Both the position numbers and the translations under genes were made by a program. A stretch of DNA of 64,000 nucleotides from Streptomyces chromofuscus. Lineage in GTDB: Bacteria > Actinomycetota > Actinomycetes > Streptomycetales > Streptomycetaceae. The notes below the pieces were generated by a model, which was not told the DNA's origin, ran no database searches, and saw only the letters and a list, made by a program, of their open reading frames with translations. Positions 9,424 through 17,412 of the stretch are shown here, one piece after another; the stretch's first letter is position 1, and every line of letters begins with the position of its first letter. Location of the stretch: NCBI RefSeq assembly GCF_015160875.1, contig NZ_CP063374.1:5769501-5833500 (forward strand). The letters run 5' to 3'.

Positions 9424-9511
9424 GCTGGGACCCACCGGAGGACGATCCGGAAGGTCCAGCGACCACACCGGCGCGCTCCCCTCGCTTGCCTTACGGCACG
9501 AGGGGTTTTTT
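9424..9511 (+). promoter_or_regulatory. Transcription attenuator of the ilvBNC operon
   Basis: Directly after the leader peptide, GCTGGGACC (9424-9432) can pair with GGTCCAGC (9453-9460), with an inner CCGGA/TCCGG stem. Next comes the terminator hairpin at 9478-9505 with its T-run. A segment within the leader codons (CGCGTCGG, 9411-9418) can pair with CCGGCGCG (9469-9476) just before the terminator. Stalling of the leader ribosome on the Ile/Leu/Val codons would choose between these folds. The exact mutually exclusive pairing was not computed. Confidence 0.7.
9478..9511 (+). terminator. Factor-independent terminator in the ilvB leader
   Basis: CCCCTCG (9478-9484) pairs with CGAGGGG (9499-9505), with an inner TGCC/GGCA stem. 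It is followed by six T residues at 9506-9511. It lies about 80 bp before the ilvB start, inside the leader, so it can only be a conditional (attenuator) terminator. Confidence 0.85.
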
Positions 9512-9591
9512 GTTGCACAGGCACCTGCCGAACAGCAGTCGCACACCGTACAAACCTCGCAAAAACCCTCAGCATCGAGAAGAGAATGCCG

Positions 9592-11439
9592 ATGACCGAG
9601 CAGGCCACCGGGGCCCATCACCCGCAGCCGCGGCCCCGATCCGGAGGACAGCAGTCCGCCCCCGAGCACGTCACGGGCGCGCAGTCCCTCATCCGCTCTC
9701 TCGAGGAGGTCGGCGCCGACACGGTATTCGGCATTCCCGGCGGCGCGATCCTTCCGGCGTACGACCCGCTGATGGACTCCGGCAAGGTCCGCCACGTCCT
9801 GGTGCGGCACGAGCAGGGCGCCGGTCACGCGGCCACCGGCTACGCGCAGGCCACCGGCAGGGTCGGCGTCTGCATGGCGACCTCAGGCCCCGGCGCCACC
9901 AACCTGGTCACGCCGATCGCCGACGCGCACATGGACTCGGTGCCGCTGGTCGCGATCACCGGCCAGGTCGCCTCCAAGGCGATCGGCACGGACGCCTTCC
10001 AGGAGGCGGACATCGTCGGCATCACCATGCCGATCACCAAGCACAACTTCCTGGTCACCAAGGCCGAGGACATCCCCCGGGTGATCGCGCAGGCGTTCCA
10101 CATCGCCTCCACCGGCCGCCCCGGACCGGTCCTGGTCGACATCGCCAAGGACGCCCTCCAGGCGCGGACCACCTTCTCCTGGCCGCCCACCATGGACCTC
10201 CCCGGCTACCGTCCGGTCACCAAGCCGCACGCCAAGCAGATCCGCGAGGCCGCCAAGCTGATCACCTCCGCCAGGCGGCCGGTGCTGTACGTCGGCGGCG
10301 GTGTCATCAAGGCCAAGGCCACCGCCGAGCTCAAGGTCCTCGCCGAGCTCACCGGAGCGCCCGTCACCACCACCCTGATGGCGCTCGGCGCGTTCCCCGA
10401 CAGCCACCCGCTGCACGTGGGCATGCCCGGCATGCACGGCGCGGTCGCCGCCGTCACCGCCCTGCAGAAGGCCGACCTGATCGTCGCCCTCGGCGCCCGC
10501 TTCGACGACCGCGTCACCGGCAAGCTGGACAGCTTCGCCCCGTACGCCAAGATCGTCCACGCCGACATCGACCCGGCCGAGATCGGCAAGAACCGCGCCG
10601 CCGACGTGCCGATCGTCGGGGACGCCCGCGAGGTCATCGCCGACCTGATCCAGGCCGTGCAGAAGGAGCACAGCGAGGGCCACCGGGGCGACTACGAGGC
10701 CTGGTGGAAGGATCTCGGCCGCTGGCGCGACACCTACCCCCTCGGCTACGACCAGCCCGAGGACGGTTCGCTCTCCCCGCAGCAGGTCATCGAGCGCATC
10801 GGCCAACTCGCCCCGGAGGGCACGATCTTCGCGGCCGGCGTCGGCCAGCACCAGATGTGGGCCGCGCACTTCGTCCAGTACGAGAAGCCCGCGACCTGGC
10901 TCAACTCCGGCGGCGCGGGGACGATGGGGTACGCCGTCCCGGCCGCGATGGGCGCCAAGGCCGGGGTGCCCGACCGGGCCGTCTGGGCGATCGACGGCGA
11001 CGGCTGCTTCCAGATGACCAATCAGGAGCTGACCACCTGCGCCCTGAACAACATTCCGATCAAGGTCGCCGTCATCAACAACGGCGCCCTCGGGATGGTC
11101 CGCCAGTGGCAGACCCTCTTCTACAACCAGCGGTACTCCAACACCGTGCTGCACTCGGGCCCGGACGACGTCAACCCGCAGGCGCGCGGCACCCGCGTCC
11201 CCGACTTCGTGAAGCTGTCGGAGGCCATGGGCTGCTACGCCATCCGCTGCGAGGACCCGGCCGACCTCGACAAGGTCATCGAGGAGGCGAACTCGATCAA
11301 CGACCGCCCGGTCGTCGTCGACTTCATCGTCCACGAGGACGCGATGGTGTGGCCGATGGTCGCCGCCGGCACCTCCAACGACGAGATCATGGCCGCCCGC
11401 GACGTCCGCCCCGACTTCGGCGACAACGAAGACGACTGA
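9592..11439 (+). CDS. ilvB: Acetolactate synthase, large (catalytic) subunit
   Basis: Acetohydroxyacid synthase catalytic subunit, 615 residues. It condenses pyruvate with pyruvate or 2-ketobutyrate in the first common step of valine, leucine and isoleucine synthesis. Signatures include VFGIPGGAILPAYD with the ThDP-activating Glu in RHEQGAGHAATGY, and the ThDP/Mg motif DGDGCFQMTNQEL with NN downstream. I chose ATG 9592 because GAGAAGAG lies a normal distance upstream; an ATG two codons earlier is too close to it. It heads an operon with ilvN 21 bp downstream and ilvC, and is controlled by the upstream attenuator. Confidence 0.97.
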   Translation: MTEQATGAHHPQPRPRSGGQQSAPEHVTGAQSLIRSLEEVGADTVFGIPGGAILPAYDPLMDSGKVRHVLVRHEQGAGHAATGYAQATGRVGVCMATSGPGATNLVTPIADAHMDSVPLVAITGQVASKAIGTDAFQEADIVGITMPITKHNFLVTKAEDIPRVIAQAFHIASTGRPGPVLVDIAKDALQARTTFSWPPTMDLPGYRPVTKPHAKQIREAAKLITSARRPVLYVGGGVIKAKATAELKVLAELTGAPVTTTLMALGAFPDSHPLHVGMPGMHGAVAAVTALQKADLIVALGARFDDRVTGKLDSFAPYAKIVHADIDPAEIGKNRAADVPIVGDAREVIADLIQAVQKEHSEGHRGDYEAWWKDLGRWRDTYPLGYDQPEDGSLSPQQVIERIGQLAPEGTIFAAGVGQHQMWAAHFVQYEKPATWLNSGGAGTMGYAVPAAMGAKAGVPDRAVWAIDGDGCFQMTNQELTTCALNNIPIKVAVINNGALGMVRQWQTLFYNQRYSNTVLHSGPDDVNPQARGTRVPDFVKLSEAMGCYAIRCEDPADLDKVIEEANSINDRPVVVDFIVHEDAMVWPMVAAGTSNDEIMAARDVRPDFGDNEDD

Positions 11440-11460
11440 AGAGAGAGCTGAGTCAAGAAC

Positions 11461-11985
11461 ATGTCCAAGCACACGCTCTCCGTCCTGGTGGAGAACACGC
11501 CGGGCATCCTCGCCCGGATCGCCGCCCTGTTCTCCCGCCGGGGCTTCAACATCGACTCGCTCGCGGTCGGCGTCACCGAGCACCCCGACATCTCCCGCAT
11601 CACCATCGTGGTGAACGTCGAGGACCTGCCGTTGGAGCAGGTGACCAAGCAGCTCAACAAGCTCGTCAACGTGCTGAAGATCGTCGAGCTGGAGCCGGGG
11701 CAGGCGGTGCAGCGCGAACTCGTTCTGGTGAAGGTGCGCGCCGACAACGAGACGCGCTCGCAGATCGTCGAGATCGTCCAGCTGTTCCGCGCCAAGACCG
11801 TCGACGTCTCCCCGGAGGCCGTGACCATCGAGGCCACCGGCAGCAGCGACAAGCTGTCGGCGATGCTCAAGATGCTGGAGCCGTACGGCATCAAGGAACT
11901 GGTCCAGTCCGGCACGATCGCGATCGGCCGCGGCGCGCGTTCGATCACGGACCGCTCGCTGCGCGCGCTGGACCGATCGGCGTAA
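11461..11985 (+). CDS. ilvN: Acetolactate synthase, small (regulatory) subunit
   Basis: The regulatory partner of IlvB (also named ilvH), 174 residues. An N-terminal ACT domain begins HTLSVLVENTPGILARIAAL and binds valine for feedback inhibition. The C-terminal half (QRELVLVKVRADNETRSQI...) is the usual ALS small-subunit domain. The ATG at 11461 lies 21 bp after ilvB, preceded by GAAGAGAGAG. Order and spacing are those of actinobacterial ilvBNC operons. Confidence 0.96.
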   Translation: MSKHTLSVLVENTPGILARIAALFSRRGFNIDSLAVGVTEHPDISRITIVVNVEDLPLEQVTKQLNKLVNVLKIVELEPGQAVQRELVLVKVRADNETRSQIVEIVQLFRAKTVDVSPEAVTIEATGSSDKLSAMLKMLEPYGIKELVQSGTIAIGRGARSITDRSLRALDRSA

Positions 11986-11995
11986 CGATGAAAAC

Positions 11996-12023
11996 CGGGC
12001 GGCCCGTACAGCCGGGTCGCCCG
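11996..12023 (+). promoter_or_regulatory. Hairpin between ilvN and ilvC
   Basis: CGGGCGGCCCG (11996-12006) pairs with CGGGTCGCCCG (12013-12023) around a 6-base loop, just after ilvN. There is no T-tract. It may reduce read-through or protect the upstream mRNA; ilvC probably also has its own promoter in the remaining ~80 bp. Confidence 0.45.
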
Positions 12024-12104
12024 TATGGCGAGACCCCGAACCTTCCCCTCCTCCCGCCGTCATACGGTGGGACGCAACATCTGCACTCCAAGGAGAGACC
12101 CAAA

Positions 12105-13103
12105 GTGGCCGAGCTGTTCTACGACGCCGACGCCGACCTGTCCATCATCCAGGGCCGCAAGGTCGCGGTCATCGGTTACGGCAGCCAGGGCCACGCCCAT
12201 GCCCTGTCGCTGCGTGACTCGGGTGTCGACGTCCGCGTCGGTCTGCACGAGGGCTCCAAGTCCAAGGCGAAGGCCGAGGAGCAGGGCCTGCGCGTGGTCA
12301 CCCCGGCGGAGGCCGCCGCCGAGGCCGACGTCATCATGATCCTCGTCCCGGACCCGATCCAGGCCCAGGTCTACGAGGAGTCCATCGCCCCGAACCTGAA
12401 GGACGGCGACGCGCTGTTCTTCGGCCACGGCTTCAACATCCGCTTCGGCTTCATCAAGCCCCCGGCCGGCGTGGACGTCTGCATGGTCGCCCCCAAGGGC
12501 CCGGGCCACCTGGTGCGCCGCCAGTACGAGGAGGGCCGCGGCGTTCCCTGCATCGCCGCCGTCGAGCAGGACGCCACGGGCAACGCCTTCCCGCTGGCGC
12601 TGTCGTACGCCAAGGGCATCGGCGGCACCCGCGCCGGCGTCATCAAGACGACCTTCACCGAGGAGACCGAGACCGACCTGTTCGGTGAGCAGGCCGTCCT
12701 GTGCGGCGGTACGGCCGCTCTGGTGAAGGCCGGTTTCGAGACGCTGACCGAGGCCGGCTACCAGCCGGAGATCGCGTACTTCGAGTGCCTGCACGAGCTG
12801 AAGCTGATCGTCGACCTCATGTACGAGGGCGGCCTGGAGAAGATGCGCTGGTCGATCTCCGAGACCGCGGAGTGGGGCGACTACGTCACCGGTCCGCGGA
12901 TCATCACCGACGCCACCAAGGCCGAGATGAAGAAGGTTCTCGCCGAGATCCAGGACGGCTCCTTCGCCCAGAACTGGATGGACGAGTACCACGGCGGTCT
13001 GAAGAAGTACAACGAGTACAAGAAGCAGGACTCCGAGCACCTGCTGGAGACCACGGGCAAGGAGCTGCGCAAGCTGATGTCCTGGGTCGACGAAGAGGCG
13101 TGA
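12105..13103 (+). CDS. ilvC: Ketol-acid reductoisomerase
   Basis: Class I ketol-acid reductoisomerase, 332 residues. It isomerises and reduces acetolactate or acetohydroxybutyrate with NADPH and Mg2+. The N-terminal Rossmann motif is GYGSQGHAHALSLRDSG. The C-terminal knotted domain shows the metal-binding acidic clusters TETDLFGEQAVLCGG and ECLHELKLIVDLMYEGG. The start is GTG at 12105 with AAGGAGAGA 8 bases upstream. It is the third gene of the ilv cluster and is followed by a strong hairpin. Confidence 0.97.
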   Translation: MAELFYDADADLSIIQGRKVAVIGYGSQGHAHALSLRDSGVDVRVGLHEGSKSKAKAEEQGLRVVTPAEAAAEADVIMILVPDPIQAQVYEESIAPNLKDGDALFFGHGFNIRFGFIKPPAGVDVCMVAPKGPGHLVRRQYEEGRGVPCIAAVEQDATGNAFPLALSYAKGIGGTRAGVIKTTFTEETETDLFGEQAVLCGGTAALVKAGFETLTEAGYQPEIAYFECLHELKLIVDLMYEGGLEKMRWSISETAEWGDYVTGPRIITDATKAEMKKVLAEIQDGSFAQNWMDEYHGGLKKYNEYKKQDSEHLLETTGKELRKLMSWVDEEA

Positions 13104-13114
13104 GGCTCAGGTGA

Positions 13115-13147
13115 ACGGGGCCGGAGCACACCGCTCCGGCCCCGTTG
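13115..13147. terminator. Hairpin after ilvC
   Basis: A perfect 14-bp stem, AACGGGGCCGGAGC with GCTCCGGCCCCGTT, closes a 5-base loop 12 bp after the ilvC stop. It lacks a long T-run, as is usual in Streptomyces. It separates ilvBNC from serA. Confidence 0.75.
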
Positions 13148-13213
13148 TCCAACCCGTCGAACACGGACGGGTGATCCTTCCGCAGAGGCGCGGGAAGACC
13201 CACGCAGCGCCAC

Positions 13214-13219
13214 TAGACT
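13214..13219 (+). promoter_or_regulatory. Possible -10 element of serA
   Basis: TAGACT at 13214-13219 matches the main vegetative -10 consensus (TANNNT) and lies about 115 bp before serA. No good -35 is seen at 16-18 bp upstream. A small hairpin (GGCCGTC/GACGGCC) lies in the presumed leader near 13290-13310. Confidence 0.35.
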
Positions 13220-13334
13220 GCCGTACTACATACGCGTCAGGCCCACAGCGTCGTGCGTCTTCCACGCGGCTAGCACCCCTCCACCGCCTGCGGCCGTCGG
13301 GACGGCCGTCCGCATTGGACTTGTGAGGACTCAC

Positions 13335-14924
13335 GTGAGCTCGAAACCCGTCGTACTCATCGCTGAAGAGCTGTCGCCCGCCACCGTGGACGCGCTTGGA
13401 CCGGACTTCGAGATCCGGCACTGCAACGGAGCGGACCGAGCCGAGCTGCTCCCGGCCATCGCCGACGTGGACGCGATCCTGATCCGCTCCGCCACCAAGG
13501 TCGACGCCGAGGCCATCGCCGCCGCGCACAAGCTCAAGGTCGTCGCACGAGCCGGTGTCGGCCTGGACAACGTGGACGTCTCCGCCGCCACCAAGGCCGG
13601 CGTGATGGTCGTCAACGCCCCCACCTCGAACATCGTGACCGCCGCCGAGCTGGCCTGCGGTCTGATCCTGGCCACCGCGCGCAACATCCCGCAGGCCAAC
13701 GCCGCGCTGAAGAACGGCGAGTGGAAGCGCAGCAAGTACACGGGCGTCGAGCTGGCGGAGAAGACCCTCGGTGTCGTCGGTCTCGGACGGATCGGCGCGC
13801 TGGTCGCCCAGCGGATGTCCGCCTTCGGCATGAAGGTCGTCGCCTACGACCCCTATGTGCAGCCCGCGCGGGCGGCGCAGATGGGCGTCAAGGTGCTGTC
13901 GCTGGACGAGCTGCTGGAGGTCTCCGACTTCATCACCGTCCACCTGCCCAAGACCCCCGAGACGCTCGGCCTGATCGGCTCCGAGGCGCTGCGCAAGGTC
14001 AAGCCGAGCGTGCGGATCGTCAACGCCGCGCGCGGCGGCATCGTCGACGAGGAGGCGCTGTACTCGGCGCTGAAGGAGGGCCGGGTCGCCGGCGCCGGCC
14101 TCGACGTGTACGCCAAGGAGCCCTGCACCGACTCGCCGCTGTTCGAGTTCGACCAGGTCGTGGCCACCCCGCACCTCGGCGCCTCCACCGACGAGGCGCA
14201 GGAGAAGGCTGGTATCGCCGTCGCGAGGTCGGTCCGGCTCGCCCTCGCCGGTGAGCTGGTCCCCGACGCGGTGAACGTCCAGGGCGGTGTCATCGCCGAG
14301 GACGTCAAGCCGGGCCTGCCGCTCGCCGAGCGGCTCGGCCGGATCTTCACCGCGCTCGCGGGTGAGGTGGCCGTCCGGCTGGACGTCGAGGTGTACGGCG
14401 AGATCACCCAGCACGACGTGAAGGTGCTGGAGCTGTCCGCGCTCAAGGGTGTCTTCGAGGACGTCGTCGACGAGACGGTGTCGTACGTCAACGCCCCGCT
14501 GTTCGCCCAGGAGCGCGGCGTCGAGGTGCGGCTGACCACCAGCTCGGAGTCGCCGGACCACCGCAACGTCGTGACCGTGCGCGGCACCCTCGGCGACGGC
14601 GAGGAGGTGTCGGTGTCCGGCACGCTCGCCGGTCCCAAGCACCTCCAGAAGATCGTCGCGGTCGGCGACTTCGACGTGGACCTCGCGCTGGCCGACCACA
14701 TGGTCGTCCTGCGGTACGAGGACCGGCCGGGCGTCGTCGGCACGGTCGGCCGGATCATCGGCGAGGCCGGGATCAACATCGCCGGGATGCAGGTGTCGCG
14801 GGCGGCCGCCGGTGGCGAGGCGCTGGCGGTGCTGACCGTGGACGACACGGTGCCCTCCGGGGTGCTGGCCGAGGTGGCCGCGGAGATCGGTGCGACGTCG
14901 GCCCGGTCGGTGAACCTCGTCTGA
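13335..14924 (+). CDS. serA: D-3-phosphoglycerate dehydrogenase
   Basis: First enzyme of serine synthesis, 529 residues, the long actinobacterial form. The N-terminal 2-hydroxyacid dehydrogenase part has the Rossmann motif GLGRIGALVAQRM and catalytic His in TPHLGASTDEAQ. It is followed by the intervening ASB domain and a C-terminal ACT domain (MVVLRYEDRPGVVGTVGRII) that binds serine for feedback control. GTG at 13335 is preferred because GAGGA lies 8 bases upstream; a GTG at 13323 is in frame. It stands alone downstream of the ilv cluster. Confidence 0.96.
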   Translation: MSSKPVVLIAEELSPATVDALGPDFEIRHCNGADRAELLPAIADVDAILIRSATKVDAEAIAAAHKLKVVARAGVGLDNVDVSAATKAGVMVVNAPTSNIVTAAELACGLILATARNIPQANAALKNGEWKRSKYTGVELAEKTLGVVGLGRIGALVAQRMSAFGMKVVAYDPYVQPARAAQMGVKVLSLDELLEVSDFITVHLPKTPETLGLIGSEALRKVKPSVRIVNAARGGIVDEEALYSALKEGRVAGAGLDVYAKEPCTDSPLFEFDQVVATPHLGASTDEAQEKAGIAVARSVRLALAGELVPDAVNVQGGVIAEDVKPGLPLAERLGRIFTALAGEVAVRLDVEVYGEITQHDVKVLELSALKGVFEDVVDETVSYVNAPLFAQERGVEVRLTTSSESPDHRNVVTVRGTLGDGEEVSVSGTLAGPKHLQKIVAVGDFDVDLALADHMVVLRYEDRPGVVGTVGRIIGEAGINIAGMQVSRAAAGGEALAVLTVDDTVPSGVLAEVAAEIGATSARSVNLV

Positions 14925-14949
14925 GGCGACCGTCGTGGTGACCGCCCCA

Positions 14950-15041
14950 CCGGGGGCGGCCGCCCCCGGACCGCCGCTTCGGCCCTGAACGGGCCTCGTC
15001 CTACACGCCGGACGGGCTGGCTTGACCAGCTCGTCCGGCGT
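14950..15041. terminator. Two hairpins after serA, facing the MFS remnant
   Basis: A loop-less 20-bp palindrome occupies 14950-14969. A second hairpin pairs 15005-15020 with 15026-15041 (16 bp with one G-T pair, 5-base loop). The two probably terminate serA and the remnant converging from the right. Confidence 0.65.
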
Positions 15042-15358
15042 TCTCCGTGCAGGCCTGCTCGCGCCCCCGGGTCGGCGCAGCGTCACCGACGCCAGAACCG
15101 CCGCCCCGACGAGTACGGCCGCGCCCGCGAGCGCCGTGCCCCGCATCCCGTCGGTGAACGCCGCCCGTGCCGCCGTCGCCAGGGCGTCTCCCGCGCGCTC
15201 CGGCAGCCGGGCGGCGACGGCAGCGCGCCGCCCAGGGTCTCGTGCGCCGCGTCCGGGGCCGAGTCCGGCATCTCGTGCCGGTAGACCGCCGTACCGACGG
15301 AGCCGAGGACGGCCACGCCGAGGGCGCCACCGAGTTCGCCTGCGGCGACTGTACGAAC
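15005..15358 (-). pseudogene. Remnant of a DHA2-type MFS efflux pump (C-terminal end only)
   Basis: Reading leftward from 15358, one frame gives TVAAGELGGALGVAVLGSVG, typical of the last helices of QacA/EmrB-like 14-TM exporters. The match then moves to another frame (FTDGMRGTALAGAAVLVGAA), which encodes the final transmembrane helix. There is no start and no N-terminal part, and at least one frameshift is present. It lies against the operator of the TetR gene, so it is probably the decayed target of that regulator. Confidence 0.65.
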
Positions 15359-15404
15359 GCATTAAACGTTTGTCTAGTACGTACGTTTAATACGAACGTA
15401 TATG
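15352..15404. promoter_or_regulatory. Likely TetR operator and promoter region
   Basis: An AT-rich island in GC-rich DNA. It holds a perfect inverted repeat TTAAACG (15362-15368) and CGTTTAA (15384-15390), an inner palindrome GTACGTAC (15377-15384), and a direct repeat TACGAACG at 15352 and 15391. It ends about 20 bp before the TetR start and adjoins the pump remnant, as expected for an autoregulated TetR/efflux pair. Confidence 0.65.
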
Positions 15405-15424
15405 AGCCGCGCTACGATGCCGCC

Positions 15425-16015
15425 ATGGGACACCGTGAGGATCTGCTGGAAGGCGCCAAGCGCTGCCTGCTGGAGAAGGGCTTCGTGCGCACCACCGCAC
15501 GCGACATCGTCCGGGAGTCGGGGACCAACCTGGCCTCGATCGGCTACCACTACGGCTCGAAGGACGCGCTGCTCGCGCAGGCCTACGTGTCGCTCGTGGA
15601 GGCGATGGGCGATGCCTTCGAGGGGGAGGGGCAGGGCGGCGAGATCAGCGGTGCGCCCGGTTCGCTCGACCGGTTCGAGAACGTCTGGTCGAACATCATC
15701 GCCACCATGCGCGAGCCCGGTTCGATGTGGCGGCTCAGCATGGAGATCGTCGCGATGGGCGACCAGCTGCCCGAGGTGCGCCGGCACCTCGTCCTGGCCC
15801 AGCGGGACGCCGGCCGTGGGCTCATCCCGCTGCTGATGGGCGGACGCGAGGAGGACGTGCCGGACGAGTCCGTGGACACCCTCGGCAAGTTCTACGTCAC
15901 CCTGATGACCGGCCTCATCGCCCAGTGGACCTTCGACCCGGAGACGGCGCCGACCGCGGAGCAACTGACCGAGGGCCTGCGGCAGGTGGTCACCGAGGCC
16001 ACGCGGCGGACGTGA
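15425..16015 (+). CDS. TetR-family transcriptional regulator
   Basis: A 196-residue TetR repressor. The N-terminal helix-turn-helix reads TTARDIVRESGTNLASIGYHYGSK, shown here as TTARDIVRESG and SIGYHYGSKDALL. The C-terminal ligand-binding domain is helical and ends REVVTEATRRT-like. ATG 15425 fits the usual distance of about 20 residues before the HTH. It is divergent from the decayed MFS pump and presumably controlled that gene and itself through the palindromes at 15352-15404. The ligand is unknown. Confidence 0.87.
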   Translation: MGHREDLLEGAKRCLLEKGFVRTTARDIVRESGTNLASIGYHYGSKDALLAQAYVSLVEAMGDAFEGEGQGGEISGAPGSLDRFENVWSNIIATMREPGSMWRLSMEIVAMGDQLPEVRRHLVLAQRDAGRGLIPLLMGGREEDVPDESVDTLGKFYVTLMTGLIAQWTFDPETAPTAEQLTEGLRQVVTEATRRT

Positions 16016-16069
16016 ATCCCGCTGTCCGGGCCCACGCGGAGGACGTGAACCCCGCTGGGCGGCGTCCCG

Positions 16070-17230
16070 TCAGAGCCGTGCCCCCTTCAACACCATGTGC
16101 AGCAGCAGCCGGTCCTCCCCGTCGTCCAGGTCCAGGCCCGTGAGCTGCTCCACCCGGGACAGCCGGTAGTACAGCGTCTGGCGGTGGATGCCCAGTTCGG
16201 CGGCCGTGCGGGCGGCCTGGCCCGCGCAGTCCAGGTAGACCTCTGCCGTGCGGGCGAGCTCGTGGTGGGTGGGGGAAAGGAGCGGGGCGATCGCGGGGTC
16301 GTGGGCCGACTCCGGGGGAAGGGCGGTCAGGAGGCGGTACGGGCCGATGCGGGACCACTCGGCCACCGGCCCGAGGCGGGGTTCGGCCAGGGCCGCGCGG
16401 GCCGCGGCCGTCGCCTCCTGCCAGGCGGTGCCCAGGTCGGCGAGGCCGGTGAGCGGGTCGCCCACGCCGGCCCGGGCGCCCTCCTTCAGCAGTCGGTTCG
16501 CCGCCGTGAGCGCCGGGGCGCGCACATCCGTGGAGCGCAGCCGGACCAGGACCGCGAGGCTCTGGCCCGTCGTCCCCCAGGGGATCGTGCACAGGGCCGT
16601 CGTGTGCGGCACCGCGCGGGCCGACGGCGCGTCCTCCGGGTCGGCGGACGGCCACGGCGCCACGCACACCACCGCGTGCGGGCCCTCGCCGCGCGGGCCG
16701 AGGGCCGTGCGCAGGGCGGCCACGGCCATGTCGCGCTGCCAGCCGCGCTCCGCCGTCAGCACCGCCCGGAACTCCCGGGTGAGGTCGGCGCCGGCCTGGG
16801 CCTCGTCGGCGAGCAGCGCGCCGATCCGGCCGGTCACCTCCATGGCGGCGGCGAGCTGGTCGTCCGTGGGCCCGGGCTCGCCGTCGAGCAGCCAGACGTA
16901 GCCGAGGACGACCCCCCGGTGCCGTACCGGAAGGCAGATGCGGCCCCGGTGCACGCCCGCCTCCGGAGTGCGCGGGATCCGTACCGGGCCGGTCGCCCGG
17001 GTGATGCCGAAGCCCTCGAACCAGGCCCGGACGGCGGCTGTGGAGCGGCGGGTCAGGATCGAACGGGCGCGGACCGGGTCCAGGGCCGAGGGATCGAGGT
17101 CGCCCTCGCTGTCGTAGGCGCCGAAGGCGATCAGCTCGAAGTCGCGGTTCTCCAGTGTCGCGGGGGCGCCGAGGAGCTCGGAGATCTCGTCGACCAGCTC
17201 CTGGTAGTCACCCCGGTAATCGGCCGTCAC
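16070..17230 (-). CDS. PucR-family transcriptional regulator, divergent from proline catabolism genes
   Basis: A regulator of the PucR/CdaR type, about 386 residues. It has an N-terminal sensing region, a central GGDEF-like regulatory domain, and a C-terminal PucR helix-turn-helix (AAELGIHRQTLYYRLSRVEQ) that ends at the C-terminus. I chose GTG 17230 because GGGGGAG lies about 10 bases upstream; an ATG at 17248 is in frame but has no ribosome site. It is transcribed away from the proline dehydrogenase gene, so it likely controls proline use. That role is inferred from position only. Confidence 0.85.
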   Translation of the reverse strand: MTADYRGDYQELVDEISELLGAPATLENRDFELIAFGAYDSEGDLDPSALDPVRARSILTRRSTAAVRAWFEGFGITRATGPVRIPRTPEAGVHRGRICLPVRHRGVVLGYVWLLDGEPGPTDDQLAAAMEVTGRIGALLADEAQAGADLTREFRAVLTAERGWQRDMAVAALRTALGPRGEGPHAVVCVAPWPSADPEDAPSARAVPHTTALCTIPWGTTGQSLAVLVRLRSTDVRAPALTAANRLLKEGARAGVGDPLTGLADLGTAWQEATAAARAALAEPRLGPVAEWSRIGPYRLLTALPPESAHDPAIAPLLSPTHHELARTAEVYLDCAGQAARTAAELGIHRQTLYYRLSRVEQLTGLDLDDGEDRLLLHMVLKGARL

Positions 17231-17264
17231 CCGGGCATTCTCCCCCATGCACGGGAGGACTTCA

Positions 17265-17307
17265 TACAACTGTCTGAGATCTGCGGCACGGATGCGTGAC
17301 AGCTGTC
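17265..17307. promoter_or_regulatory. Candidate operator between the PucR gene and proline dehydrogenase
   Basis: GACAGCTGTC at 17298-17307 is a perfect 10-bp palindrome. A near copy, TACAACTGTC, lies at 17265-17274, 33 bp away. Both are in the divergent promoter region and are good candidates for PucR-regulator binding. Confidence 0.5.
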
Positions 17308-17412
17308 GATGGCCGACGATCGGAGGGATCCTTAGGTTTCACGGTGGTTCTCCGTGCCGTCCCGGAATCGTCCGGTGCCGGCCTTGTGTTGGTTGTGTTC
17401 TGGAGGTGCCCC

